Of a stretch of 64,000 nucleotides of DNA, positions 8,695-17,112 are shown piece by piece (the stretch's first letter is position 1; every line of letters begins with the position of its first letter). The position numbers and the translations under genes are program-made. Below the pieces are notes generated by a model. It saw nothing but the letters and a program-made list of their open reading frames with translations. It had not been told where the DNA came from and did no database searches. This stretch comes from CAVTWD01 sp963738325 (GTDB lineage: Bacteria; Actinomycetota; Acidimicrobiia; Acidimicrobiales; Ilumatobacteraceae), in NCBI GenBank assembly GCA_963738325.1, contig CAVTWD010000015.1:248001-312000 (forward strand). Reading direction: 5' to 3'.

Positions 8695-10335
8695 TCAGGC
8701 GGTCTGGACCGCGGCGGCGTCCTGCAGGCCGAGCAGCTCGATGGCGGCCTCTCGCATCTTGTACTTCTGGATCTTGCCGGTGATGGTCATCGGGAAGTCG
8801 TCGGTGACGTGCACGTAGCGGGGGATCTTGTAGTGCGCGATCCGGCCCTCGCAGAAGCCCCGCACGGTGCCGGCGTCCACCGTGCTGCCCTCGCGCACCT
8901 TGACCCAGGCCATGATCTCTTCGCCGTACTTCACGTCGGGCACGCCGATCACCTGGACGTCCACCACGTCGGGATGGGTGTGGAGGAACTCCTCGATCTC
9001 CCGCGGGTACACGTTCTCGCCGCCGCGGATGATCATGTCCTTGATGCGCCCGACGATGTTGAGGTAGTCGTCGTCGTCCATCACCGCCAGGTCACCTGTG
9101 TGCATCCAGCGAGCGGCGTCGATCGCCTCGGCCGTGCGTTCGGGCGCGTTCCAGTAGCCGAGCATCACCGAGTAGCCCCGGGTGCACAGCTCACCCGAGG
9201 TCCCGCGCTCGACGGCCAGGCCCGTGCTCGGGTCGATCACCTTCACCTCGACGTGGGGATGAACCCGCCCCACCGAGCCCACCCGCTTGTCGATCGGATC
9301 GTCGGTGAGGGTCTGGGTCGATACCGGTGACGTCTCCGTCATGCCATAGCAGATGGTCACCTCCTCCATGTGCATGTCGTTGATGCACTGCTTCATCACC
9401 TCGACCGGGCACGGCGCGCCGGCCATGATGCCGGTCCGCAGCCGGGACAGGTCATAGCGACCGAAGTCGGGGTGGCTCAGCTCGGCGATGAACATCGTGG
9501 GCACCCCGTACAGGCTCGTGCAGTGCTCGTCCTGCACGGCCTGCAGCGTGGCCAGCGGCTCGAACGCAGGTGCCGGCACGACGATGGTGGCTCCGTGCGA
9601 GGTGCAGGCGAGGTTCCCGAGCACCATCCCGAAGCAGTGGTAGAAGGGCACGGGGATGCACACCCGGTCGACCTCGGTGTAGTTGCAGCCCTCGCCGATG
9701 AAGTAGCCGTTGTTCAGGATGTTGTGGTGGCTGAGGGTGGCGCCCTTCGGGAACCCGGTCGTGCCGCTCGTGTACTGGATGTTGATCGGGTCGTCGAAGG
9801 AGAGCGCCGCCGACGTCTCTCGCAGTGCATCGACGCCCACGGCTGAGCCCCGCTCCAAGAGATCGTCCCAATCCGGCGTGGCGATGAACACGACCTCCTC
9901 GAGGGCGGCAGTGTCCGGACGGACCTCCGCCACCATGTCCAGGTAGTTGCTCGACTTGAACTCGGTGGCCGCCACCAGGACGCGGCAGCCACTCTGCCGC
10001 AACACGTAGGCGAGCTCGTGCGTGCGGTAGGCGGGGTTGATGTTGACGAGGATCACGCCGATCTTGGCGGTGGCGTACTGGAGGAGCAGCCATTCCAGGT
10101 TGTTCGGGCTCCAGATGCCGACCCGCTCGCCCTTGTCGATGCCCAGGCCGAGCAACCCGCGCGCCACCTGGTTCACGACCTCGTCGAAGGCTCCGTAGGT
10201 GAGCCGCACCTGCTGGAAGGGCACGACGACCGCCTCGTGATCGGCGAAGGCGGCCACCGTGCGCTCCAGGTTCTCGCCGATCGTCTCGCCGATCAACGGC
10301 ACCGCCGACGTGCCGGATGCGTACGACAGGCTCAT
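8695..10335 (-). CDS. AMP-dependent fatty acyl-CoA synthetase
   Basis: This intact ANL-superfamily ligase has 546 residues. It activates a carboxylic acid with ATP and transfers it to CoA. The phosphate-binding loop YTSGTTGFPKG is at residues 188-198. CYGMTETSPV and GRIKDMIIRGGENVYP are the later adenylate and hinge motifs, and the C-terminal lysine lies in MTITGKIQK. The overall form matches medium/long-chain FadD-type enzymes. The ATG at 10335 is chosen because the conserved N-terminus (IGETIGENLERTVAAFADHEAVV) starts right after it; upstream in-frame codons look non-coding. It could feed acyl-CoA to the thiolase at the window start. Confidence 0.92.
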   Translation of the reverse strand: MSLSYASGTSAVPLIGETIGENLERTVAAFADHEAVVVPFQQVRLTYGAFDEVVNQVARGLLGLGIDKGERVGIWSPNNLEWLLLQYATAKIGVILVNINPAYRTHELAYVLRQSGCRVLVAATEFKSSNYLDMVAEVRPDTAALEEVVFIATPDWDDLLERGSAVGVDALRETSAALSFDDPINIQYTSGTTGFPKGATLSHHNILNNGYFIGEGCNYTEVDRVCIPVPFYHCFGMVLGNLACTSHGATIVVPAPAFEPLATLQAVQDEHCTSLYGVPTMFIAELSHPDFGRYDLSRLRTGIMAGAPCPVEVMKQCINDMHMEEVTICYGMTETSPVSTQTLTDDPIDKRVGSVGRVHPHVEVKVIDPSTGLAVERGTSGELCTRGYSVMLGYWNAPERTAEAIDAARWMHTGDLAVMDDDDYLNIVGRIKDMIIRGGENVYPREIEEFLHTHPDVVDVQVIGVPDVKYGEEIMAWVKVREGSTVDAGTVRGFCEGRIAHYKIPRYVHVTDDFPMTITGKIQKYKMREAAIELLGLQDAAAVQTA

Positions 10336-10435
10336 GACCAACCCCCTACTGCGCGGTGATGGCGCGACGCTAGCCCTCCCTCCGCGAGTCGAACGCCGGC
10401 CGGCGAGCGCTGTCCCAGTCGGCGACGCCGCCGCC

Positions 10436-10753
10436 TCACCCGAGCGGGAAGCGACGCTCCAAGCGTGCGAGGCGGCGGTCCCAGGCGGCGCCCGTTCGCT
10501 GCATCCAGGAGACGGCGTCACCCAAGCCCGCGGGCTGAGCCTGGTAGCGCACCTCGCGCCCCTCCCGCTGCGACAGCAACAGGTGCGCTCCAGCCAACAC
10601 CTGGAGGTGCCTCACCACCGCCTGGCGCGAGACCGGGAGGCCGATGGCGAGGTTCGTAGCCGTGTCCGGCCCGTGGCGGCACAGCCGCTCGAACAGCGCT
10701 CGGCGCGTCGGCTCGGCCAGCGCGGCGAAGACGTCGTCGAGCGGAGGATTCAC
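10436..10753 (-). CDS. ArsR-family winged-helix repressor
   Basis: This is a 105-residue ArsR/SmtB-type DNA-binding protein. The helix-turn-helix spans LAEPTRRALFERL, then LPVSRQAVVRHLQVL and the wing REGREVRYQ. No CxC metal motif is visible, so it is probably not a classic metal sensor. A GTG at 10753 is the likely start. It lies directly downstream of a truncated SRPBCC (AHSA1-like) gene. ArsR regulators of this type are commonly paired with SRPBCC genes, so the two once formed a unit. Confidence 0.85.
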   Translation of the reverse strand: MNPPLDDVFAALAEPTRRALFERLCRHGPDTATNLAIGLPVSRQAVVRHLQVLAGAHLLLSQREGREVRYQAQPAGLGDAVSWMQRTGAAWDRRLARLERRFPLG

Positions 10754-10785
10754 GGTGGTGTGGGCCGAGTGGCCGTCGCGTCCCT

Positions 10786-11016
10786 CTACGCGAAGACGAG
10801 GGCCAGCAAGACGGCGAGACAGCCGAGCCGCGCCTCCCAGGCGATCGCCGTCGCCCTCGGCGCGAGCGAGTGCACGGCGGTCTCCCGCACGAGCAGACGG
10901 GTCGGTCCATCGGAGGGCATCACCGTGAGCACGACACGACTGGCGCCGTCCTCGCCGTCGTCGTCGTCCCACCAGCGGAACACGAGGCGTGTGCCGTCCT
11001 CCACCTCCTCGACCAC
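10786..11016 (-). pseudogene. SRPBCC (AHSA1-like) domain, C-terminal fragment
   Basis: About 76 residues remain, starting near VEEVEDGTRLVFRWWDD and running through SRVVLTVMPSDGPTRLLVRET. This fits the second half of an activator-of-Hsp90-like START/SRPBCC domain. The N-terminal half, some 70 residues, is missing. The fragment abuts the headless clpP gene on the opposite strand near 11016-11035, so one deletion or a misassembly could have removed both 5' ends. Its partner regulator is the ArsR gene downstream. Confidence 0.65.
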
Positions 11017-11031
11017 CGCTCGGCGGACGCG

Positions 11032-11472
11032 ACCTTCCTCGACGAAGCGACCGCGGCCATCTTTCTCTACCTCAACTCACCCGGCGACGACATGACCGGC
11101 CTGTTCGCCATCTACGACACCATGCAGTTCCTCGTGTCACCGGTGGCCACGGTGTGTGTGGGGCAGGCGTGCTCCGCGGCCGCGGTGTTGCTGGCGGCGG
11201 GGGCAAAGGGCAAGCGCTTCGTGTTGCCCAACGCGTGGGTGCTCATCCACCAGCCCCACGGCGGCGCGCAGGGCCAGTCCAGCGACCTCGAGCGGGCGGT
11301 GGCCGAGATGGTCGAGATGCGCCGGCGGATGGTGCAGATCCTGGCCGAGCACACCGGGCAGCCCGAGGAGCGGGTGGCTGCGGACATCGACCGCGACTAC
11401 ATCCTGCGCGGTCAGGACGTGGTCGCCTACGGGCTGGCCGACGAGGTCATCACGACACGCGCCGCCGCCTGA
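11032..11472 (+). pseudogene. clpP: ClpP-type serine protease, N-terminally truncated
   Basis: The sequence from FLYLNSPGDDMTGLFAIYD to the end is clearly a ClpP protease subunit. The catalytic serine lies in VGQACSAAAVLLAAG, the histidine in LIHQPHGG, and the aspartate region in DIDRDYILRGQDVVAYGLADEV. About 50-60 N-terminal residues, including the axial-pore loops, are absent, and no credible start codon exists at the junction. GQACSAAA departs from the usual GQAASMGA. As it stands it would not assemble a normal ClpP ring. It lies head-to-head with a truncated SRPBCC gene. Confidence 0.75.
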
Positions 11473-11528
11473 GGCGCTGCCGGGCGGCGCAGCCAGCTCG
11501 GGCGAGGATCGAGCCCGGCCGAGGCCGC

Positions 11529-12698
11529 TCAGCCCGCGACCATGTAGGGGCCGAGCACGCCCTCGGTCCGTCGGAGCGACTGGCGCAAGGCCGCCGTCGC
11601 ACTCGTGGCGGGAGCGGCCAGGGCGCGGCTCACCGGGCGGATCACGTAGTCGGGACGCCCCACATAGGTCGGGATGACCTCGGGGCGGTTGGCCACGAAG
11701 AAGCCTCCTGGTTGCTCGACGACCTTGATGCGCACGATGGCCCCGTCCTGCGCGCGTGGGCCACAGCAGGGCGCCGACGTGCCCATGCCCGAGAGGAAGT
11801 TGCCGAGGCCGAAGACGACCCATCGCCCGTTCACCGCTTCGATCGGCTGCAGCACGTGGGCGTGGTGGCCGATGATGAGGTCGATGGCCCCGGAACGAGT
11901 GAGGAGGTCTGCCCACTGCGCCTGCTCGGGTGTGACGGTGCTCGAGCCTTCGATCCCCCAGTGCAGGCTCACCACGACGAACTCGGCACCGTCGGCCTTG
12001 GCTTGGCGGGCTTCGGCGATGATGCGCTGCGGGTCGATCAGGTTGGCTCGCCAGGGCTGGTCCACCGGCAGGGAGAACCCGTTGAAGCCGAACGAGTACG
12101 ACAGGTGGGCGACGCGCACGCCGCTGACCGTGAAGATGGTGGGCGCCCCTTCGGCCGGACGGCGAGCGGTGCCGCTATGGCCGACACCCTGCGCGTCGAG
12201 GGCGGCGAGGGTGGCGTCGATGCCCTTGGTGCCGCGATCGAGGGAGTGGTTCGACGCGGTCGAGCATCGGTCATAGCCGGCCCAGCGGATGGCGGGCGCG
12301 ATCTCCGCCGGCACTCCGTAGATCGGATAGGTCGACAGCGGCGTGCCCGGAGGGGCCACTGGCGTCTCGAGGTGGCAGATGGCGAGGTCAGCGGAGGCGA
12401 TGACCGGCCGCACGGACGCGAACATCGGGCGGAAGTCGTACGCCGCCCCCGTCCCCTTGGCTTGGGCCTTGGCGCGGCTGATGACGGAGGGGTGCAAGAG
12501 GATGTCCCCGGTGGCCACCAACGTGAACGACCGCAAAGCCGACGGCGGGCGGCCCGGGGTGACACGCGCCGCGATCGCGCCGGGCGGGTCGACGTCCTGC
12601 AGCACGACGGACGGGCGCGCCGCGCAACCGGCCAACGCCACGCCCGCGGCAACACGGGCGACAAGGAGCACACTCCCCCGCCGCACGGCCGCCAGCAA
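11529..12698 (-). CDS. CapA/PgsA-like lipoprotein
   Basis: This intact protein has 389 residues. A lipoprotein signal ends in the lipobox ALAGC with Cys25, so the mature protein should sit on the outer face of the membrane. The body is a CapA domain (calcineurin-like fold, named for poly-gamma-glutamate capsule synthesis), with VATGDILLH, CHLETPV, TASNHSLDRG, VVSLHWG and IIGHHAHVLQP supplying the metal-site histidines and aspartates. CapA-like proteins are often encoded without pgsBC, as here, so capsule synthesis is not implied. The ATG at 12698 precedes the signal directly. Confidence 0.88.
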   Translation of the reverse strand: MLAAVRRGSVLLVARVAAGVALAGCAARPSVVLQDVDPPGAIAARVTPGRPPSALRSFTLVATGDILLHPSVISRAKAQAKGTGAAYDFRPMFASVRPVIASADLAICHLETPVAPPGTPLSTYPIYGVPAEIAPAIRWAGYDRCSTASNHSLDRGTKGIDATLAALDAQGVGHSGTARRPAEGAPTIFTVSGVRVAHLSYSFGFNGFSLPVDQPWRANLIDPQRIIAEARQAKADGAEFVVVSLHWGIEGSSTVTPEQAQWADLLTRSGAIDLIIGHHAHVLQPIEAVNGRWVVFGLGNFLSGMGTSAPCCGPRAQDGAIVRIKVVEQPGGFFVANRPEVIPTYVGRPDYVIRPVSRALAAPATSATAALRQSLRRTEGVLGPYMVAG

Positions 12699-12803
12699 AC
12701 CGAACCGCGTGGCCGCGATGGTGGATCGCGGTCGACGCGGCGCCGTGGACGCGGGCGGGGATCGACGTCGCCAACGGCGCCCGCACCCGTACGCGTCCGG
12801 CCA

Positions 12804-13087
12804 TCAAGGCGGCCGAGGGCCGGACATCGGCACACGGCCATCGACCACGACGACACCCTCGGCCCGCAACCGGCGAGCATGTTCGCGCTCGTGCCCGGGC
12901 ACGAGGCGGCCCGACGCGGTGACCACTCGCCACCACGGCAAGTCGTCTCCACTCGTGGCCAGGAGACGGCCCACGGCGCGGGCCGCGCCCGGGTAGCCCG
13001 CCTCCGCCGCCACCTCGCCGTACGTGGCGACCTGCCCGCGTGGAGGGCGACGATCACGGCGGCGGCCGCGTCCTCGAAACCGGGCAC
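12804..13087 (-). CDS. Alkyltransferase-like (MGMT-fold) protein, one frameshift
   Basis: The C-terminal part has the MGMT DNA-binding fold: VAAEAGYPGAARAVGRLL, then DLPWWRVVTASGRLV. The methyl-accepting cysteine of the usual PCHRV motif is replaced (PWWRV), which marks the alkyltransferase-like family. These bind O6-alkylguanine without repairing it and recruit nucleotide excision repair. The first residues (VPGFEDAAAAVIVALHAG) are in another frame, and the shift is near 13037, restoring QVATYGEV. A GTG at 13087 gives about 94 residues, normal for this family. It is adjacent to, and on the same strand as, the CapA-like gene. Confidence 0.78.
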
Positions 13088-13149
13088 CTCAGCATCGTTG
13101 CAGCAGACGACCGGCGCCGGCGCGACGGATTGCCTACCGTGAGGCGCCC

Positions 13150-13569
13150 ATGGAGCCGTGGGTCCTCGATGCACTCGCGGCGGCGCGGCGCGCGGTGCTG
13201 ATCACGACGCGGCCCGACGGGCGTCCTCGGCCGGTTCCCTTCACCTTCGCCATCGTGGACGACCGCATCGTCGGCGCCGTCGACCACAAGCCCAAGTCGA
13301 CGACCAACCTGGCCCGGTTGGCCGACATCGAGCGGACGGCAGAGGCGACGGTGCTCGTGGACCACTACGACGACGAGGACTGGTCGAGCCTCTGGTGGGT
13401 GCGCCTCCGGGGCGCGGCCGGGGTCCTCAGCGCCGAGGATCCGGCGGCGGTGCAAGCCCGGGTGGCCCTGGCCGCCAAGTATCCGCAGTACCGCCGCCGA
13501 CCGCCGACCGGCCCGGTCTGGTTCATGCAGATGGACCACGTGCGGGTATGGCGAGCGACCCCGCTGTAG
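13150..13569 (+). CDS. PPOX-class F420-dependent oxidoreductase (TIGR03668-like)
   Basis: This intact protein has 139 residues with the split-barrel flavin/F420-binding fold. Characteristic stretches are RRAVLITTRPDGRPRPVPF, then VDHKPKSTTNLARLADIE and DHYDDEDWSSLWWVRLRG. These match the small F420-dependent class typified by Rv0121 in mycobacteria. Such proteins reduce unknown substrates with reduced F420. The ATG at 13150 is chosen because the conserved N-terminal helix begins there. It diverges from the alkyltransferase-like gene, with about 60 bases between starts. Confidence 0.82.
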   Translation: MEPWVLDALAAARRAVLITTRPDGRPRPVPFTFAIVDDRIVGAVDHKPKSTTNLARLADIERTAEATVLVDHYDDEDWSSLWWVRLRGAAGVLSAEDPAAVQARVALAAKYPQYRRRPPTGPVWFMQMDHVRVWRATPL

Positions 13570-13673
13570 CCCGGAATCCGCCGGCGCGCCGGGCGCCCAG
13601 GCCGGCGAAAACTAAAGCCTCCAACCGGCTCGTGCCTGTGAAGAGAATCAGCCTTGAGCGTGGCGCGAGACGT

Positions 13674-14915
13674 TCATGCGGCAATCTTCCGGAGTGTGAC
13701 TGCATAGCCGAGGTCCCGGAGTTGTTGGACGAGGCGCTCTTGGTGGCGTGCGGTGTCGCCGCGTCGGGCGAAGTAATCGCCGCCGAGGTCGCTGTAGTCG
13801 ACGTTGTTGGTGAGCAGGTGCCAGCAGATGACCAGGATCGAGTGGCCAACCGCGACCGCGGCCTTCTTCTTGCCGATCCGTCGGGCCAGCCGCCAGAACT
13901 GGGCTGACAGGTAGGTGTCACGGGACCGGGCCGCAGACCAGGCGCATTGGTTCAAGATGTCGGCGAGCCACGGGTCGCCTTTGGTGGTCTTGCCGGAGTG
14001 GCGTTTGCCGCCGGTGATGTTGTTGCCCGGCGACATCCCGGCCCAGGAAGCGAGGTGCCCGGCGGTCGGGAAGCGGGTCATGTCGACACCGATCTCGGCG
14101 ATGATGCACTCCGCGGCCCGTTTGCCGACCCCGGTGATGGTGTCGAGGTGGTCGCGGGCCTCAACGAAAGGGACCATCACCTCGTCGACTCGTTCGTCGA
14201 GCTGGGCGATGGCGGACTCGAGGTGAGCAGTGTGGTCCAGGCACAACCGGATCAGGAGGGCGTGGTGGTCGCGGAACCGTCCTCGCAGGGCCTCGCGCAA
14301 CTCGGGGATCTTCTTGCGTAGCACCCCTTTGGCGAGCTCGGCGAGAACCTCGGGGTCGCGCTCCCCGGCAACGAGCGCGGCCAGCATCGCTCGCCCCGAC
14401 ACACCGAGCACATCGGAGGCGACCGAGTCCAACTTGATGCCGGCGTCCTCCAGGGTCTTGTGGATCCGCTGGCACTCGGAGGTGTGAGCCTGGACGAGGC
14501 GTTTGCGGTAGCGGGTCAGGTCACGCAGCTCCCGGATCGCCACCGGGGGCACGAAACTGGCGCGCAGCAGGCCGTGTTCCAACAGCTCAGCAAGCCACTC
14601 GGCGTCGAGAACATCGGACTTACGACCGGGGAGGATCTTGACGTGGCGGGCGTTGACCAACTTCAGATCGAACCCGCGGTCTTCGAGCACGTACCACGGT
14701 GACTTCCAATACGACCCGGTCGCTTCCATGACGACCTCGGTGACACCCTCGGCGGTGAACCAGTCGGCCATCGCCTCCAGCTGGGAAGTGAAGGAGCTGA
14801 ACGTCCGGGTCTCCTTGCGGCGACCCTTGCCGCTCGGATCTGGTGTGCGCACGCAGGCGACCACCTCGTCCTTACCGATGTCCACCCCGGCGCACCGCTC
14901 CACCATCAGGTCCAT
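13674..14915 (-). CDS. IS110-family transposase
   Basis: This intact transposase has 413 residues. The N-terminal DEDD (RuvC-like) domain shows D12 in GVDIGKDE, E64 in VVMEATGSYW and the D101/D104 pair in RKSDVLDAEW. The C-terminal Transposase_20 domain carries the serine region GHLASWAGMSPGNNITGGKRHSGK. IS110 elements transpose through a circular intermediate guided by a bridge RNA encoded next to the transposase, and lack long terminal inverted repeats, so I cannot set the ends. The flanking gaps (13570-13673 and 14916-15170) probably contain the element's ends and RNA. It is apparently functional, unlike the remnants at 44.4-45.3 kb. Confidence 0.93.
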   Translation of the reverse strand: MDLMVERCAGVDIGKDEVVACVRTPDPSGKGRRKETRTFSSFTSQLEAMADWFTAEGVTEVVMEATGSYWKSPWYVLEDRGFDLKLVNARHVKILPGRKSDVLDAEWLAELLEHGLLRASFVPPVAIRELRDLTRYRKRLVQAHTSECQRIHKTLEDAGIKLDSVASDVLGVSGRAMLAALVAGERDPEVLAELAKGVLRKKIPELREALRGRFRDHHALLIRLCLDHTAHLESAIAQLDERVDEVMVPFVEARDHLDTITGVGKRAAECIIAEIGVDMTRFPTAGHLASWAGMSPGNNITGGKRHSGKTTKGDPWLADILNQCAWSAARSRDTYLSAQFWRLARRIGKKKAAVAVGHSILVICWHLLTNNVDYSDLGGDYFARRGDTARHQERLVQQLRDLGYAVTLRKIAA

Positions 14916-15197
14916 CGCCGACCCTCCGTCTGACCATCTTGGAATTTTGGGTGGGCCGGCGGGGTCAACCGATCAACGACGCTGTGAAGCGTGTACCTGA
15001 CAACAATTCGAGGTGCCGGGAAGACCCCTGGCGTCAGTCTGTAAGTCGGGCTCTACCTGCACCAAGGGCAAACGAGCTCAGCCAGGCCCGACACGATTCT
15101 CATCCATCGAGGCGGCCAACGAGCCATGGGGGTCTGTAAGAAAGGTTGTGCACGACAACTAACCAACGGATAGGATTTGGTCAAGAGGGGGTTCCGC
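14916..15197. other. Gap upstream of the IS110 transposase and the coupled Rieske pair
   Basis: This 282-base stretch contains no gene that I can support. Its left part lies 5' of the transposase, where IS110-type elements carry their non-coding (bridge) RNA region. Its right part should hold the promoter of the small gene at 15198. An imperfect inverted repeat, GTTGT-GCACG-ACAAC, lies at 15145-15159 and could be an operator. Confidence 0.5.
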
Positions 15198-15440
15198 ATG
15201 CGCTCCATCCGCCATCCACTGAGCGGCGCCGTCTACGACCTCGACGAGGACGGCACCATCGTCGTCAGCAAGGACGGTGAGACGGGGCGGTTCACCAAGG
15301 CCGGGGTCCATCTCTCCGGCTCGATCCGCTCCGCCGATGCCCATCTCTGCGGTTGGATCGGTGGTCGCGATCTACCCTCCCGCCACCGCCAAGCGGGCGA
15401 GCACTACCTTCGAGCCACCGACGAGGGAAGGCCGGCATGA
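15198..15440 (+). CDS. Small conserved-looking protein coupled to a Rieske oxygenase
   Basis: This is an 80-residue protein of unknown function. The ATG at 15198 follows an AGAGGGGG ribosome site and is preferred to the TTG at 15177. It begins MRSIRHPLSGAVYDLDEDGT and continues VVSKDGETGRFTKAGVHLSG, with alternating charged and beta-type residues but no cysteines arranged as a metal site. Its stop overlaps the start of the Rieske oxygenase gene by ATGA, which predicts tight co-translation. A role as an accessory or assembly factor for the oxygenase is an inference only. Confidence 0.7.
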   Translation: MRSIRHPLSGAVYDLDEDGTIVVSKDGETGRFTKAGVHLSGSIRSADAHLCGWIGGRDLPSRHRQAGEHYLRATDEGRPA

Positions 15441-16871
15441 CCGTCACCGAGAATGCCCCCGCACGCGGTCGCGCCCGCTCGAGCGGGCTCTCCTACCAAC
15501 AGCTGCTCGACACGGACAGCCATACGGTGCCGGCCGTGCTGCGGCTCGAATCGCCCGCCTACTTCGGCGATCACGACGAGCCCGTCACGAAGTACACCTC
15601 CCGGGAGTTCTACGAGCTCGAGAAGGAGCGGCTCTGGAGCAAGGTGTGGCAGTTCGCCTGCCGTGAGGAGGAGATCCCGACGGTCGGCGATACCGCCGTC
15701 TACGACATCTGCAACTGGTCGATCCTCGTCGTGCGTCAGCGCGCCGGACAGCATCAAGGCGTACTACAACGCCTGCCTCCACCGGGGGCGGCAGCTGCGC
15801 GAGACACCCGGATGGACCAACGAGCTGCGCTGCCCTTTCCACGGCTACTGCTGGAACCTCGACGGCACACTGCGCGACGTACCGGCCGGCTGGGACTTCC
15901 CTCACGTGTACGAGCGCGTCGACGAGTTCTGCCTCCCCGAGGTCAAGGTGGGTACGTGGGGCGGATTCGTGTTCATCAACATGGACCCCAACTGCGAGCC
16001 GCTCGAGGCCTTCCTCGGCACCCTTCCCCAGCAGTTCGAGCGGTGGCCCCTCGACCGTCGCTACAAGCAGGCCCACGTCGCCCGCGTGCTGCGCTGCAAC
16101 TGGAAAGTCGCCCAGGAGGCGTTCATGGAGGCCTACCACGTGGTGGCCACCCATCCGCAGCTCCTGGCCGGCATCGGCGACGCCAACAGCCAGTACGACG
16201 TGTTCGGCAACTTCAGCCGAGCCATCACGCCCAACGGCACCCCCAGCCCCCACCTCCGCTGGGAGCCGAGCGAGCAGCAGATGTTCGACGCCATGAGCGA
16301 CCGACGCTTGGACGAGCCCCCGCTGGTCGAGCTGCCCGACGGGATGTCGGCCCGCCAGATGGCCGGCATCGGCGGCCGCGAGATGCTGCGTCACGCGATC
16401 GGTGATGCCGCCGACGAGCTGTGCGACGCCGAGCTCGCCGACAGCTTCTATTACACGGTGTTTCCCAACTTCCATCCCTGGGGCGCGTACAACCGCATCG
16501 TCTACCGGTTCCGGCCGTACAGGGACGAGCACGAGCGCTCGATCATGGAGTGCCTCTACCTGGCCCCCTGGCCGAAGGGCGAGGAGCGACCGCCGCCCGC
16601 TCCCGTCACGTGGCTCGACGAGGACGCGGACTGGACCGACGCGGAAGAGCTCGGCTTCCTCGCGCGGGTCTTCAACCAGGACACCTTCAACCTTCCGAAG
16701 GTGCAAGTGGGGCTGCGCACGATGAAGAAGCGGGGCGTGACCCTCGGCCTCTACCAGGAGACCAAGATCCGCCACTTCCACTCGCTGCTCGACCGGTGGT
16801 TGGCGAGGGATTCGAAGGCCGCCGAGGGCGCGTCGGCGCACGCCCCCCACCCGCCGTCACCCGCCCTGTAA
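15437..16871 (+). CDS. Rieske non-haem iron oxygenase, alpha subunit, one frameshift
   Basis: This is a ring-hydroxylating-type oxygenase of about 477 residues. The Rieske [2Fe-2S] ligands are in NACLHRGRQL and CPFHGYCW. The mononuclear iron site is in EAFMEAYHVVATHPQ, with its two histidines. One frame change near 15745 separates ILVVRQ from SIKAYYNACLHRG. It is longer than the other Rieske proteins in this window. The large catalytic domain resembles family members annotated as aromatic-ring or alkyl hydroxylases, but the substrate is unknown. The ATG at 15437 overlaps the upstream small gene. No reductase or ferredoxin gene is near. Confidence 0.87.
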
Positions 16872-17082
16872 CCGGGCGAGCACCTCCTGGCACGTGGGGC
16901 ACACCGGGAACTTCCGCGGGTCGCGCGACGGCACCCACTTCTTGCCGCACAGGGCCACGACCGGCTTCCCCTCGACGTAGCCCCGCATCTCGTCGCGTCT
17001 TGGAGATGATGTGGGCGAAGCGTTCGTGGTCGCCTTCGTCGACGCGGATGTCGGGACGCTCGGCGACGTCAGGGTTGCTCAC
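16857..17082 (-). CDS. DUF3039-like small protein, one frameshift
   Basis: Joined across a shift near 17005, the product is about 74 residues. The N-terminal part reads RVDEGDHERFAHIISK. The C-terminal part reads VEGKPVVALCGKKWVPSRD and then FPVCPTCQEVL, so a lone cysteine in ALCGK is followed by a CPTC pair, as in actinobacterial DUF3039 proteins. A metal-binding role is likely but unproven. Its 3' end overlaps the convergent Rieske gene by about 15 bases. Confidence 0.65.
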
Positions 17083-17112
17083 GGCCCCATCCTCGCGCCC
17101 GCGGGGCTCTGG

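Noticed and set aside
6791..8818. A 675-codon open frame on the plus strand
   Set aside because: It is antisense to the secreted phosphoesterase, whose signal peptide and active-site blocks are clear.
13570..15170. Exact ends of the IS110 element
   Set aside because: IS110-type elements lack clear terminal inverted repeats and no second copy is in the window for comparison.
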